Source: Cytobacillus purgationiresistens
GTDB lineage: Bacteria; Bacillota; Bacilli; Bacillales; Cytobacillaceae
DNA: 47,528 bases
Assembly: GCF_030813235.1 (NCBI RefSeq)
Contig: NZ_JAUSUB010000036.1
Coordinates: 1-47,528 of the forward strand
Reading direction: 5' to 3'
The notes beneath the pieces are model-generated. The model worked only from the letters and a program-made list of their open reading frames with translations, was not told the DNA's origin and did no database searches. The first letter of the stretch is position 1. Each line of letters opens with the position of its first letter. The position numbers and the translations under genes are program-made. Shown here one piece after another: positions 35,858 to 45,609 of this stretch.

Positions 35858-35864
35858 TGATATA

Positions 35865-36095
35865 TTAGTGGAGTGGTTTATTCTGTTCGCGTTTTAATTT
35901 ATCCGGTGTGACATCATTACCCTCTGGATCAATAATTGTTACACCCTTCAAAGTATTAAACATGGAAGCGCGAAAAGTTTGCAAATATTCTTTTCGAAGT
36001 GCAGATTGCTCTTTTGCTTCATCTTCAGATAACCCAGTTGATTTTGATTTATTTGCAAGCGCATTGATACGTGCAAGTTTTTCTTTAGAAAGCAT
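35865..36095 (-). CDS. ynzC: DUF896 protein YnzC
   Basis: A 76-residue cytoplasmic protein of the DUF896/UPF0291 family, a two-helix N-terminal domain (MLSKEKLARINALANKSKST) with LRKEYLQTFRASMFNTLKG and a short unstructured tail. In B. subtilis the gene belongs to the LexA-controlled yneA-yneB-ynzC group. Function unknown. Start follows AAAAGGGGC. It lies 150 bp downstream of yneB. Confidence 0.93.
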   Translation of the reverse strand: MLSKEKLARINALANKSKSTGLSEDEAKEQSALRKEYLQTFRASMFNTLKGVTIIDPEGNDVTPDKLKREQNKPLH

Positions 36096-36247
36096 TTTTA
36101 AAGCCCCTTTTCTACTTCACTAGAATTAATCAAACTATTCACGTCTAATAATCGTAATAAAGTTTGTTTCCACAACAAATGATGTTAATCACTCTGCGAT
36201 ATGTGTCATAATACTAAAAAAGCAGGAGTTTGACAAGAAAAACACCT

Positions 36248-36919
<672 letters not shown>

Positions 36920-36923
36920 TTAA

Positions 36924-37247
36924 TTATTCAAAATATGAACTGGCTAGATTTGTTTCATGTGGTCTCGTTTCCTTAACAGGAATAATTAATTCTTCACCAG
37001 GATAAATCTTCCCATAAGATACACCATTATTGTTCTCTACCCATTTCACAAACTCTTCAGCAGACAGATCATGCTCATCGCCAAAATACCCTGCCATTTT
37101 CCAAATGGAATCACCTTCCCTGACCACAACTTTTACAAATTCATCTTGATTAGGAACTTCCGTTTTCAAAGCAAAGAATACAGATAAACCAAAACTTAAA
37201 ACGACTAGAATGATAGCATATGAATAAGAATCCCACAATTTTTTCAT
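36924..37247 (-). CDS. yneA: Cell division suppressor protein YneA
   Basis: A 107-residue protein with one transmembrane helix near the N-terminus (YAIILVVLSFGLSVFFALKT) and an extracytoplasmic LysM domain (VVREGDSIWKMAGYFGDEHD ending GEELIIP). YneA is the SOS-induced inhibitor that delays septation in Bacillus. Start ATG at 37247 follows AGGGGTG; a GTG nine bases upstream is also in frame. It is divergent from lexA, and the shared region contains LexA boxes. Confidence 0.93.
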   Translation of the reverse strand: MKKLWDSYSYAIILVVLSFGLSVFFALKTEVPNQDEFVKVVVREGDSIWKMAGYFGDEHDLSAEEFVKWVENNNGVSYGKIYPGEELIIPVKETRPHETNLASSYFE

Positions 37248-37302
37248 GTTCAGCACCCCTGATTAAGAATATACGTTCGTATTTGTTGATTTTATTATAA
37301 TA

Positions 37303-37371
37303 CGAACATTTGTTTCTTGTCAACGATTATTCGAACTTATGTTTGTATACAATTTGAATAGATGATATAAT
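37303..37371. promoter_or_regulatory. Divergent yneA/lexA promoter region with LexA (SOS) boxes
   Basis: CGAACTTATGTTTG (37332-37345) fits the Bacillus LexA box CGAAC-N4-GTTYG exactly. CGAACATTTGTTTC (37303-37316) differs by one base. A weaker third site may lie at 37268-37281. The lexA promoter is TTGTAT at 37343 and TATAAT at 37366 with 17 bp between, so the perfect box overlaps its -35. On the minus strand TTGACA and TATAAT about 18 bp apart serve yneA, with the second box in the spacer. LexA would repress both genes. Confidence 0.88.
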
Positions 37372-37405
37372 AAAAACAAAGATTTTAACAAAGGTGCGTG
37401 AGAGT

Positions 37406-38026
37406 ATGAAATTATCTAAAAGGCAGCAGGATATACTAGAATTCATTAAAGGCGAGGTTAGAACAAAGGGTTATCCACCTTCTGTTCGTGAAATCGGAGA
37501 AGCTGTCGGACTTGCTTCCAGCTCAACTGTTCATGGACATCTTGCCCGTTTGGAAAGCAAAGGGCTAATTAGACGTGACCCTACTAAACCGCGTGCAATT
37601 GAGATACTAGATTTAGAGGATGCAAATAATCACCCTAAAGTCCAATCAATCAGCGTACCGATTATTGGCAAGGTAACAGCAGGACAGCCGATTACTGCCA
37701 TTGAAAATGTTGAAGAATACTTCCCATTGCCCGAACGACTAGCCCCTGCTGATGAACATGTTTTCATGCTGGAAATTATGGGAGAAAGTATGATAGAAGC
37801 TGGAATTCTTGATGGAGACTATGTCATAGTTAAACAGCAAAGTACCGCTAATAATGGTGACATCGTTGTAGCAATGACTGAAGACGATGAGGCAACTGTC
37901 AAGCGCTTCTTTAAGGAAAAAGATTATGTAAGATTACAGCCTGAAAACTCTAATATGGAACCGATTATCCTGAGAAATGTATCAATACTTGGTAAAGTCA
38001 TTGGTGTTTACCGTCAAATACACTAA
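37406..38026 (+). CDS. lexA: LexA repressor
   Basis: SOS master repressor of 206 residues, normal length. The N-terminal winged HTH contains [20 protein letters not shown]. The self-cleavage site is the Ala-Gly in [10 protein letters not shown] near 90, and the S24-type peptidase domain has the catalytic Ser in [10 protein letters not shown] near 125 and Lys in DEATVKRFF near 163. Cleavage occurs with RecA filaments. The ATG at 37406 has AAAGGTG upstream; an in-frame GTG at 37394 overlaps that site. Autoregulated through the boxes upstream. Confidence 0.97.
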   Translation: MKLSKRQQDILEFIKGEVRTKGYPPSVREIGEAVGLASSSTVHGHLARLESKGLIRRDPTKPRAIEILDLEDANNHPKVQSISVPIIGKVTAGQPITAIENVEEYFPLPERLAPADEHVFMLEIMGESMIEAGILDGDYVIVKQQSTANNGDIVVAMTEDDEATVKRFFKEKDYVRLQPENSNMEPIILRNVSILGKVIGVYRQIH

Positions 38027-38122
38027 AACTAATTTGTGAATGCTCTTCTTCATTAGAACCAAACATGTGATATAACTAAAATAACGGATGCTATAGTTAA
38101 TGAATGAAGCAAAAAATCTTGG

Positions 38123-38155
38123 AAAAAGCAGGCTAAGAATATTGCCTGCTTTTTT
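38123..38155 (+). terminator. Terminator of lexA
   Basis: AAAAAGCAGGC and GCCTGCTTTTTT pair around a 10-base loop, about 100 bp beyond the lexA stop codon. Confidence 0.85.
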
Positions 38156-38297
38156 ATTGGGAATATCTTCTTATTTCTGAAAATTCGGTATATTTATTCA
38201 TTCTTTTTTGTTCTTTTAGCTATATAATAGGTAATACACCGAGAATCAACCTAAGGTCGCTTTTCAAAAATCTCGACTTTAGGAGTGTGAAGAACAA

Positions 38298-38588
38298 ATG
38301 TTATTGAACATTACCTTCGCTGCTTTGATTGGTGGACTTGTCGGTGCTGCAGGACATATTCAAAAAGTTGGTAAGTTGATTCGGCCAAGGGTAACGAAAA
38401 GATTCATTTATCTCGGTTTTTTAGAAGATGTATTAATGGGGGGCCTTGCATCTATTTTTTTAGTTATCACTGCAAATCCAGATTCTCCGATTGCCATATT
38501 TATTCTCTCGATTGTAGCTGGATTTGGAGGAGAGGCAATTTTAAGGTGTTTGGATCTGTTAAAGGTAAAACAGAAAGATGATCAATAA
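38298..38588 (+). CDS. DUF4257 small membrane protein
   Basis: A 96-residue protein with three hydrophobic segments (ITFAALIGGLVGAAGHI, LGFLEDVLMGGLASIFLV, IAIFILSIVAGFGGEAIL) and a charged tail, resembling the DUF4257 family of Bacillus. Function unknown. A TAGGAGTGTG ribosome binding site precedes the ATG, and a small terminator follows. Confidence 0.8.
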   Translation: MLLNITFAALIGGLVGAAGHIQKVGKLIRPRVTKRFIYLGFLEDVLMGGLASIFLVITANPDSPIAIFILSIVAGFGGEAILRCLDLLKVKQKDDQ

Positions 38589-38600
38589 CCCCACTTTATG

Positions 38601-38622
38601 CCGTTCATTTGAACGGTTTTTT
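38601..38622 (+). terminator. Terminator after the DUF4257 gene
   Basis: CCGTTC and GAACGG around ATTT, followed by TTTTTT. Confidence 0.75.
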
Positions 38623-38639
38623 ATTTTTGGGGAGATTAT

Positions 38640-39270
38640 GAGAAGGTAACCAAGAATAATGTAACCACACACAAAACTCTTATATTATTGAGAGAAAATT
38701 TAAATCTGTATCTTATGTGGACTATATCGATCCAATGTTCAATCTTTTTCAGTTGTAAATAAAAACAGGTTAAATATGAGAAATGAAAATAACTATATAA
38801 ATAAGATGTACTTAAGAGCCTAGCAGTTTAGCCAGATGATCATCAGAACACAATTGAACTTATTTTTTGCACTTTCGGGTCAGCTGATGTCTCATCCATC
38901 CATTTAATAATGCAATTTCTTAGAGCCTCTTACAAAGTGCCAACATTCCTTAGGTCTGATGGCATTAGGAAGTAGCCTCCGAAGATGACACACACCTCAT
39001 TGCAATCATTGGTCGGTCTTTTACACAGTAATTTGGCTTAAATATTTTATCATATAACAAATTAAGCACTTGCACATACGGTTGGCTTGATCCACAACAA
39101 GTTAAAGAAACTCTCGCACCTCTTACAGATGAGATGATCGGTATTGGCCCTACTATTGGGTTTTGCTAGATATGAAGTAAAACAGTAACATTTACTTCCG
39201 AGTCAACTCAATATAATAGCCTACATTTCCTAGCAATGGAAACAGAATTATAGGAGATATTAATAAATGA
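38640..39270. other. Non-coding or decayed stretch
   Basis: About 630 bp without a convincing gene. One short plus-strand open stretch ends near 39169 with YGWLDPQQVKETLAPLTDEM and IGIGPTIGFC. It looks protein-like but has no start codon and is not recognised. Possibly a gene remnant. Confidence 0.4.
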
Positions 39271-39272
39271 TG

Positions 39273-39303
39273 AAAGGCGCTCTAATCTAATCAGAGCGCC
39301 TTT
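39273..39303 (-). terminator. Terminator of the CotD-like gene
   Basis: AAAGGCGCTCT and AGAGCGCCTTT around a 9-base loop, directly beyond the stop codon at 39312. Confidence 0.8.
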
Positions 39304-39311
39304 TGTTTAAA

Positions 39312-39605
39312 TTAGTAAAAAAATCTCCCATTACCATTGCCGTCATTATACCGTCTATTTCTTCCCCGGCCAATATTCTCATTCTCTTCAACAGTTTCAT
39401 AAACATCTCTCTCGGATACTGGGAAGGAATGCCGATTTCTTACAATGGTTTTATGAACGTTGATTACTTCAGTCGGATGAACATACTTAACATTCCGATG
39501 GTTTGTTCTTGTATTCACAACAGTTTTTGTAGGACAAACAATTACTTCCTCTCTGCTCGGACGATTCCTTCCTCCGTTGTTACAACCACAACCTGAACTA
39601 CCCAT
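39312..39605 (-). CDS. CotD-like spore coat protein
   Basis: A 97-residue, basic, Asn- and Arg-rich protein. The central block CPTKTVVNTRTNHRNVKYVH followed by PTEVINVHKT resembles the inner spore coat protein CotD (SKTIV...HIHP...NVNH pattern). The N-terminus MGSSGCGCNNGG and the Gly/Arg/Asn-rich tail are low-complexity, as in many coat proteins. AAAGGTGG lies upstream of the ATG. A SigK-like -10 precedes the gene, consistent with mother-cell expression. Family call is moderately sure. Confidence 0.65.
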   Translation of the reverse strand: MGSSGCGCNNGGRNRPSREEVIVCPTKTVVNTRTNHRNVKYVHPTEVINVHKTIVRNRHSFPVSERDVYETVEENENIGRGRNRRYNDGNGNGRFFY

Positions 39606-39644
39606 AAAAAATATCCACCTTTCTAGAAAATTTGATTTACAAAG

Positions 39645-39653
39645 TATATTATG
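39645..39653 (-). promoter_or_regulatory. Candidate SigK -10 of the CotD-like gene
   Basis: The minus strand reads CATAATATA, matching the SigK -10 consensus CATANNNTA, about 40 bp before the start codon. A -35 (AC-centred) is not clear. Confidence 0.4.
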
Positions 39654-40041
39654 ATTAGATAAGACAGGCTGTTCTAGTCGATATTATTATTTTTGCTAGA
39701 TTTGCTCAATCGACTAGGAAAATCTATCCATTTATATGACTTTCATCTATTAATATTCTAAAGATTTGGATAGGTAGATTTTTAACTATCAGTGTTATGC
39801 TCTGATAAATTTACAATTAATAGATGAATGACAAGTGTTTTATTTTCATTTAACCAGTCTTAGTATCAGTGTCCACATCGGGGAGTCATTGAAAATTTCA
39901 TACAAGGTAGCTAAATGCATATAGCCTTGAAGTTTACTGTCCACCTTTCCCCTTAATTTGGATATAGAAATTTCAGGATGTTCTATACCCTTTATACCAA
40001 AGGATCCAATCAAGTACATTTTTATTGAGTTAGCGCCTAAA

Positions 40042-40634
40042 TTATCCTTTTTTTAAAAATAGCAGGCATCTCCCCACTTCTTCCAAGGCGTCTCTAAACA
40101 ATGGATATAATATTTTAGTAGGATCTTCTACCTTTTTATCAAGTGTTTTAACATAGTTTGTCATGTGTTGAATTTCTTTTTCAATAAACGAGTTAATCAC
40201 ATCAATTCTAGGTTCTAAATCTAATTCTTCTCCACTGATTTTTCTTTCAAGTATCTTGGTAATTTCCTGTTTTACTTCACCTTCAAGTACAATGTCATTC
40301 AAAAGTTTCGGCAATTCTAATGAGCAATTGTATAGTACTTTTCAATCCATTTACATGCTAGAATTGGCTTTAAAACATAGAATTATTTCTTTATCTTTAC
40401 ATTGTCACTTTGCAAATACTCTCTATTATTACCTTTAGCCATATTCAGATTGTGATACAAAGCAGTCGGCTTATAAACTGATTCACTAATCTCTTTCATT
40501 TTATCCACTATTGAGAACGCTTAGTATACCATTCCAGAGTTTAACCATTCATGCAACGGAGGATTTGATTTTCTATACAGTCGCAGTGCTTTTGTTAGTT
40601 CCCATCCATTGATTTGTTTCTCTAAAACCTGAAC
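40042..40634 (-). pseudogene. Decayed RlaP/YcgL-type nucleotidyltransferase gene
   Basis: Reading the minus strand from 40634 gives INGWELTKALRLYRKSNPPL and HEWLNSGMVY, a TAA, then in the same frame KEISESVYKPTALYHNLNMA and GNNREYLQSDNVKIKK, another TAA, FYVLKPILACKWIEKYYTIA, then a frameshift into LPKLLNDIVLEGEVKQEITK and the last open part to 40042. This order matches the C-terminal two thirds of YcgL-like predicted nucleotidyltransferases (PF10127). The N-terminal catalytic part is missing. With at least two nonsense codons, one frameshift and a truncation, the gene is dead; the 90-residue open frame at its 3' end is not a separate gene. Confidence 0.8.
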
Positions 40635-40736
40635 TTAATGTAATTTCACTTTCACATACGAATATTGATATCTATAGTAGGAGAAAATATATTTATAAAA
40701 ATTATTTGCAGACAGTTTTGATAAATGAGGTAAAAC

Positions 40737-41261
40737 ATGAATAAAAATAATACTGCGTTATTAATAATTGATTTTCAAATTGGGTCTTTTCACAAAAAGA
40801 AATCGTTGTTTAAAAGCAATGAATTATTAAAAAATATTCAAACACTAATTACACAAGCACGTATAAAGAATATTCCAATCTTTCTCACTAAACACAATGG
40901 TAAACAAGGTAGTTGTAATCAAAAAGGAATGCCTGGTTGGTCTATTCATCCATCCATCCAGCTTACTGGAGATGAAGTCATTATCGAAAAAGATTTTCCA
41001 GATTCATTTCAGCAAACAGACCTAGAATCACATTTAGCATCTAAGAATATAAATCATATTGTTATTGCTGGAATTCAATCGGAAATATGCGTAGATGCTA
41101 CCTGCCGTCAAGCATTTAGCAAAGGTTTTGAAGTAACTATTGTTGAGGACGGCCATAGTACATTTAATTCCAACAATTTAACTGCCGATCAAATAATTAA
41201 TCACCACAATGAAATATTTAAAAAATGGTTTTCCTCACTATTAAATTCAAATCATTTTTAG
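40737..41261 (+). CDS. Isochorismatase-family cysteine hydrolase
   Basis: A 174-residue enzyme of the isochorismatase-like fold, whose members include nicotinamidases and other amide or ether hydrolases. The expected Asp-Lys-Cys triad is visible as Asp12 (LLIIDFQ), Lys85 (VIIEKDFPDSF) and Cys118 (IAGIQSEICVDATCRQAF, with the cis-peptide before it). Nicotinamidase metal-binding residues are not evident, so a general cysteine hydrolase is the safest call. Ribosome binding site is weak (GAGGTAAAAC). It stands alone among decayed genes. Confidence 0.88.
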   Translation: MNKNNTALLIIDFQIGSFHKKKSLFKSNELLKNIQTLITQARIKNIPIFLTKHNGKQGSCNQKGMPGWSIHPSIQLTGDEVIIEKDFPDSFQQTDLESHLASKNINHIVIAGIQSEICVDATCRQAFSKGFEVTIVEDGHSTFNSNNLTADQIINHHNEIFKKWFSSLLNSNHF

Positions 41262-41546
41262 TTTATGATCATACGTTTTGTTTCCATTCTCCTTATACAT
41301 TGGATCTTGCCTCTAATGCAATATATACCTTGTGGTCAAGACATCTTGGATATAATATATCCAGCTTATTTGCCCTAATATTGAACCAATTGAGAGGCAA
41401 CTGTTTCCGTTCAGTTTCATACTTTCTATAAAACTTATTAATCTTATGTTTTTACAACTATTTTTTTCCAATTACACCTTTGTCCCTTTCAAAAGCTGCT
41501 GACAAGCATAGCCTGATATTAGAACGCTATAAGGAGGTGTCTTATT

Positions 41547-41660
41547 ATGTCAGGGTACTCAGGTGGCGGTTATGGTCATGGTTCTAGCTTTGCGCTTATT
41601 GTTGTTTTATTTATTCTGCTTATTATTATTGGTGCAACATTCATGGGCGGAGGATATTAA
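41547..41660 (+). CDS. YjcZ-family sporulation-type small membrane peptide
   Basis: A 37-residue peptide with a Gly/Tyr-rich start ([18 protein letters not shown]), one hydrophobic helix ([15 protein letters not shown]) and the ending MGGGY. This layout is that of the YjcZ/SscA family of small Bacillus proteins, some of which are needed for spore coat or germination. The ribosome binding site AAGGAGGTG is perfect, and a hairpin terminator follows the stop codon. Confidence 0.9.
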   Translation: MSGYSGGGYGHGSSFALIVVLFILLIIIGATFMGGGY

Positions 41661-41701
41661 AACATAACTTGAAAAAAGTTAATTTCATCATCCAAAATTA
41701 G

Positions 41702-41733
41702 GAAGCACACGAGCCCTGTGCTTTCTTTTTTTA
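41702..41733 (+). terminator. Terminator of the YjcZ-family gene
   Basis: GAAGCAC and GTGCTTTC around ACGAGCCCT, followed by TTTTTTT. Confidence 0.75.
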
Positions 41734-41910
41734 CTTAATACTAATTTAATCAAAAACAACAAGCCCCTTTACGTATTTATTTTCCTGATGATAACCAGCC
41801 TATTTGAAATGTCTCCAGAATTATTTAAATAAATTAATTCAAATGGCTTGCGCCTTAAACAAATAATTCATCCCAACCAGCCCCTTAACCATCTATAAGG
41901 AGATGGGATT

Positions 41911-42205
41911 ATACGTAACCGCGGAAAAGTGAAATGGCAAGGCGCATTTTTCATGTCGGAACATGTGATGTTGCTTAATGATATTCAAATTGATGCCAAC
42001 AAAACATCTAAACCCAACTCGATAAATAACTATTAGAAGACATACAAATCGTTATTATGGCGTCTCTTTCACTAATACATTGCCCTTTAAGATATCTACT
42101 TGGGAAAATGGTTTTACTAATCATATGACTGCCGTTGTAGATACTTTAGATATGCTAAAGAAAGAAATTAGAGTGGAAATTCATAACAGAATTGAAGCGA
42201 TTTGA
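41911..42205 (+). pseudogene. Inactivated YolD-like gene
   Basis: After a good AAGGAG at 41897-41902 the expected start codon is ATA (41911), followed by RNRGKVKWQGAFFMSEHVML and NDIQIDANKTSKPNS up to TAG at 42034. In another frame the continuation reads YYGVSFTNTLPFKISTWENG, then TAVVDTLDMLKKEIRVEIHN and RIEAI. RGxxKW, the EHV..L helix and the C-terminal IRV strand match YolD-like proteins, which often accompany Y-family polymerases or phage regions. A lost start codon plus a frameshift indicate a pseudogene. Confidence 0.65.
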
Positions 42206-42279
42206 AAATGATTATTATCATGCTAAACGAAAGGGTACTAAGTATGAATACCCCTAGGCAGAAATAAGAAGTAAAAATA

Positions 42280-42423
42280 TTATTGCAGGGAATCAAACCT
42301 TAACGAAAAATCATTAACCTTAAACTGCATATATGTTGTAGCCTTCTCAAATTTTATTTTAATAGCTCCAACATACAGCAATGAAATAATAATACCAAGG
42401 ATAATTGCAAGAGGATCATTCAT
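42280..42423 (-). CDS. Hypothetical 47-residue membrane peptide
   Basis: Starts MNDPLAIILGIIISLLYVGA, one transmembrane helix, then a charged tail ending FSLRFDSLQ. An AGTGGG sequence lies before the ATG. Not recognised. Composition is plausible for a real small membrane protein, but the support is only the frame and the helix. Confidence 0.4.
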   Translation of the reverse strand: MNDPLAIILGIIISLLYVGAIKIKFEKATTYMQFKVNDFSLRFDSLQ

Positions 42424-42733
42424 TATATCAACCCACTTTATTTTTAGTAATTATATTTTATATATCCAAATGCTTTTATTGATTCTCACTGAAAAATAAA
42501 AAGGCAGCTTTGTTAGCTACCTTTGCTTAGATTAAATTACATATCACATTCTCTATCTTTATTAAATAAAAAAGTGATGAGTTTTGGAATTTTGTTGGTC
42601 AAGTTTTATCATTTTTTATTAAGAACTTTTTTACTTAAATAAATATTACCTAGGAACTATCACGTCGTTTAGAGCAAAACATATAGTAAGTACAGAAGTC
42701 CAAAACTTTTCTATGAACAGGAGTGTTAGGGTA

Positions 42734-43033
42734 ATGTACAGTAATTACAGACAACATCAAAATCCAAATTATTATCATCAACAAGAGATAAATCAAAATT
42801 ACTATGTCAACAATCAACAGGATAATAGCCTTAAGCAACAAACACTTCACACAATTAGCCCAGCAATTAAACATGGTTTGCGTGAAGCTCAACAGCTTGG
42901 TTTTCAGCATGCATTAACAGAAGCTGTTGCAATCGGTTACTTAATGGGAAAGGGTTATAATTATGAAACAGCTTGGCAATTCGTTGAATCTTGGTGGAGA
43001 CCACAAGGCACCCCGCTACCTCCGCAATATTAA
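42734..43033 (+). CDS. Hypothetical Asn/Gln/Tyr-rich protein
   Basis: About 99 residues. The first 45 are very rich in Asn, Gln, Tyr and His (QHQNPNYYHQQEINQNYYVN), as in spore surface proteins. The second half is an amphipathic domain (ISPAIKHGLREAQQLGFQHA, IGYLMGKGYNYETAWQFVES). The ATG at 42734 has AGGAG upstream; a longer frame from 42713 overlaps that site. A hairpin terminator follows. Not recognised; a spore-associated role is a guess from composition. Confidence 0.7.
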   Translation: MYSNYRQHQNPNYYHQQEINQNYYVNNQQDNSLKQQTLHTISPAIKHGLREAQQLGFQHALTEAVAIGYLMGKGYNYETAWQFVESWWRPQGTPLPPQY

Positions 43034-43054
43034 CATTAACCACCTTTCTGATTT

Positions 43055-43078
43055 GAGCCTCCTTCGGCTCTTTTTTTT
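43055..43078 (+). terminator. Terminator of the Asn/Gln-rich protein gene
   Basis: GAGCC and GGCTC around TCCTTC, followed by eight T. Confidence 0.8.
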
Positions 43079-43352
43079 ACCAATTCACACCCAATTACAT
43101 AGAATATTTTGTTGCAATTGCCTTGTAATCAATTTTTAACTTTTGTTTCCTCAAATTTACACTTATCACTTTTAACACCTTCATAAATTTCTTGAATTTT
43201 TTCTTTTTCAAAGTTCATACTAAACGTTAGTAATATTTGGAGGAGATTTAATGCTATCTACCGCCCTTAGTAACTTAGATCTTGTATTCTTTGATAATTC
43301 CTTACTGTTTTACAAAAGTTAAAAAAATTAAAAAACAGAAAGGATTTATATA

Positions 43353-43702
43353 ATGAAAAAGCTTGCATGCCTTTACATTTCAGCATTGATTATTTTTTCA
43401 TTCGCACAAATTGAAGCAAAAGCTGAGACAAAAACTGAAGTCCTCCGCAAGGTCAACCTCCGACTATAATGGAGTTAGCATTTTTAAGAAGTCTTGGAGG
43501 TACCATCGTCAAGGTTATGGATGAAAAAGGCGATAAACAACTCTACACTTCTGCTCGAATTGAAAAAATATCTAGGAACATTGAGAACGACACATTCGAT
43601 ATTGCATTAAGAGTAGTTGGTTATGAAGGCCCAATAAATCCACCTTACAAACTAATTCGAATCACCCTTCGTATACCTGGCGAAGGCTGCTCTGAATACT
43701 AA
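43353..43702 (+). pseudogene. Frameshifted DUF3888-like secreted protein gene
   Basis: AGAAAGGA and an ATG at 43353 give a signal peptide (MKKLACLYISALIIFSFAQI, ending near EAKA), which runs into a stop at 43469. A second frame starting upstream of 43469 continues MELAFLRSLGGTIVKVMDEK and then ARIEKISRNIENDTFDIALR and VVGYEGPINPPYKLIRITLR. The GPxNPPY element is typical of DUF3888 secreted proteins. One frameshift near 43440-43460 separates the two parts. A sequencing error is the only alternative to a pseudogene. Confidence 0.65.
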
Positions 43703-43846
43703 ATAAAGGCTTATTCAAGCAAATTTATTTCAAGCGAAGAATTTGATAAACTAAGCAAAAATACTGGTTATTAGTAATTCAAAATAACGACACATAATAA
43801 TTCTTTTGTTTGCCCCCTGTTTTTTAGCACTCTAAACAATAAGGTT

Positions 43847-44745
43847 CGGTTTCTAAGAACACATTTGAAATACACGAAAGAAATGTAAGGAATCATATTC
43901 TCTCCTATTTTAAAAACATCGTACATAAAGACATCAAACCCTTAATGTATCAAAAATTCATTAATTATCTATCCGATTCTGAGTGTAGCAAGCGAACAGT
44001 CAAAATTATACACGGGACGATGTACAATGCTCTTGAAAAAGTTGTGAACCTTGGTAAAATCCAAAGGAACCCATGTGCTGAATGACTATTTAGGGCAAAA
44101 TAAATAAAAAGAAATAATTTATTGAATTAGAGCACATTTCAAACTTCCAAAAGCACATACGAGTATGGTTATGTATATTGGATTTTTTATAAGGTTCTCA
44201 TTAAAACTGGTATGAGAAAAGGTGAATCAGCTGCGATTCAATGGACTGATGTTAATCTAAAAGATAAACCAATAAGAATTAACAAATTCTTAGATTTTAA
44301 GGAGCAGTCAATTGATAAGGATAAAATTTTTGGTGATGTTAAGTCTTATCATTCCAAGCGAACAATTACAATTAGCCAAGCATGAATGATTTAAGTTTTC
44401 ACAAGAAATATCAGAATCAAAAAAAACAGCCCTCAATGACGATTATCACTTCGATATCAATTTGGTTCTAGGCCGAAATGATGGAAATAATATACCTGAA
44501 TCAAGCTTGTTTAATTCCTTTTCAAGAATCATAAAAAAATGCGTACTACCTCCTTTGCCTATTCATTCATTAAGACATACACAGAATACACGTCTGCAGT
44601 AACTTGGATACTTCCATGCACAAGACGTTCTTATATATTTCATTTCAGTCCAGCCTCCAACAGTAGTACCGCATATATTAGTAAAACAATTGAACAAGAT
44701 AGAATAAACAAGTTCTATGAGAACATAAAAATCTTCCTCGGATAA
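43847..44745 (+). pseudogene. Decayed tyrosine recombinase (ICE/phage integrase) gene
   Basis: Fragments appear in the order of an integrase. First the arm and core-binding domain (NTFEIHERNVRNHILSYFKN, KFINYLSDSECSKRTVKIIH, LEKVVNLGKIQRNPCAE). Then the catalytic domain start (TGMRKGESAAIQWTDVNLKD with the first catalytic Arg, then SYHSKRTITI). Then the HSLRHT box near 44560, and finally ISKTIEQDRINKFYENIK up to the stop at 44745. Several frameshifts and stops separate them and the Tyr region is garbled. It resembles integrases of integrative elements such as ICEBs1, and marks a former insertion. Confidence 0.85.
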
Positions 44746-44978
44746 TTGATGTGCCAAGGCTTCTGATCATTAATACATTGTCAAGTATTGCTCGTGCTCC
44801 CATGGGTGAACTTGTGTGCGGAACATATATTATAGAAGAAACTAGAATCAAAATAAGATAAAAATGCTTATTTAATAATGTTTTTAAAATTTTTTTCATC
44901 AAAATAAATCAAATAGAATCAATCAAAATCGAGCAAAAATCGGGCAGTTATCCGGCGTTTTTTATTATAATATCTCAT

Positions 44979-45018
44979 AAGGAATTCCCTCACACAACTT
45001 TGAGAATTCCTTTTTTCT
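44979..45018 (+). terminator. Isolated rho-independent terminator
   Basis: AAGGAATTC and GAATTCCTT around a 16-base loop, followed by TTTTTTC. No intact gene lies directly upstream, so it may be left from the decayed element. Confidence 0.7.
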
Positions 45019-45393
45019 TTTTTCCGAATTTGTAAAGATCGATAACTTTGGCATCAAACCACAATGATTTTTAATATCCTTCCACATTGGTGAATGAAAC
45101 AGCAATAAAAATAGCATTGGAAATCAGTAAGTATGGAGGGGTGTTATATCTCTTTTGGAATGATTTCAATTGGAGTAGCTGGTGGAAGCTTAATTATAGT
45201 ATCGGCATTAGATGCCTATGGTTTTAAATGAAATTGGGTCCATCTTTTATCACCCTTTCGACAGTGTCTAGTACAGTGTATGGGCGAATGACTATAAACT
45301 TTCCTGTCTATCACAACTTATTTGTGCAAAAATGGTAAATGTTTTTGTGAAAGGAATTCATTAATTGTACAGAGAAAGTATATTATGGTGGTG

Positions 45394-45609
45394 ATGAATG
45401 TGGTCGTTAATAATCTTGGAGAATTAATCAAGAATTCTCCTTATAAAAGATCTTATATTGAAAAATATATGAAGGTATCAAGGAACACTCTGTCTAATTG
45501 GTGTACAAGTAAAACGTACCCATCTGTTTCACAAATTCTAATACTTTGTGAACTATTGAATGTAAATTTCGAAGATATATATAAACTAAGGAAGGAAGAT
45601 ATCTTTTGA
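45394..45609 (+). CDS. Small XRE/Cro-type HTH regulator
   Basis: A 71-residue protein that is almost only a helix-turn-helix domain: LGELIKNSPYKRSYIEKYMK, VSRNTLSNWCTSKTYPSVSQ, then ILCELLNVNFEDIYKL. This is the XRE family pattern of phage and mobile-element regulators. Exact start is uncertain; ATGs at 45385 and 45394 and a GTG at 45400 are possible, with GGTGGTG nearby. Its TGA overlaps the TTG start of the lipoprotein gene, so the two are translationally coupled. Confidence 0.8.
   Translation: MNVVVNNLGELIKNSPYKRSYIEKYMKVSRNTLSNWCTSKTYPSVSQILILCELLNVNFEDIYKLRKEDIF

Noticed and set aside
43251..43322. 23-codon plus-strand frame with a strong TTGGAGGAG ribosome binding site
   Set aside because: The peptide has no recognisable feature and the region around it is decayed. 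It could be a real small peptide or the start of a lost gene, but cannot be supported.
45133..45231. 32-codon plus-strand frame with a hydrophobic centre
   Set aside because: No ribosome binding site at the correct distance, and more than one frame is open here.
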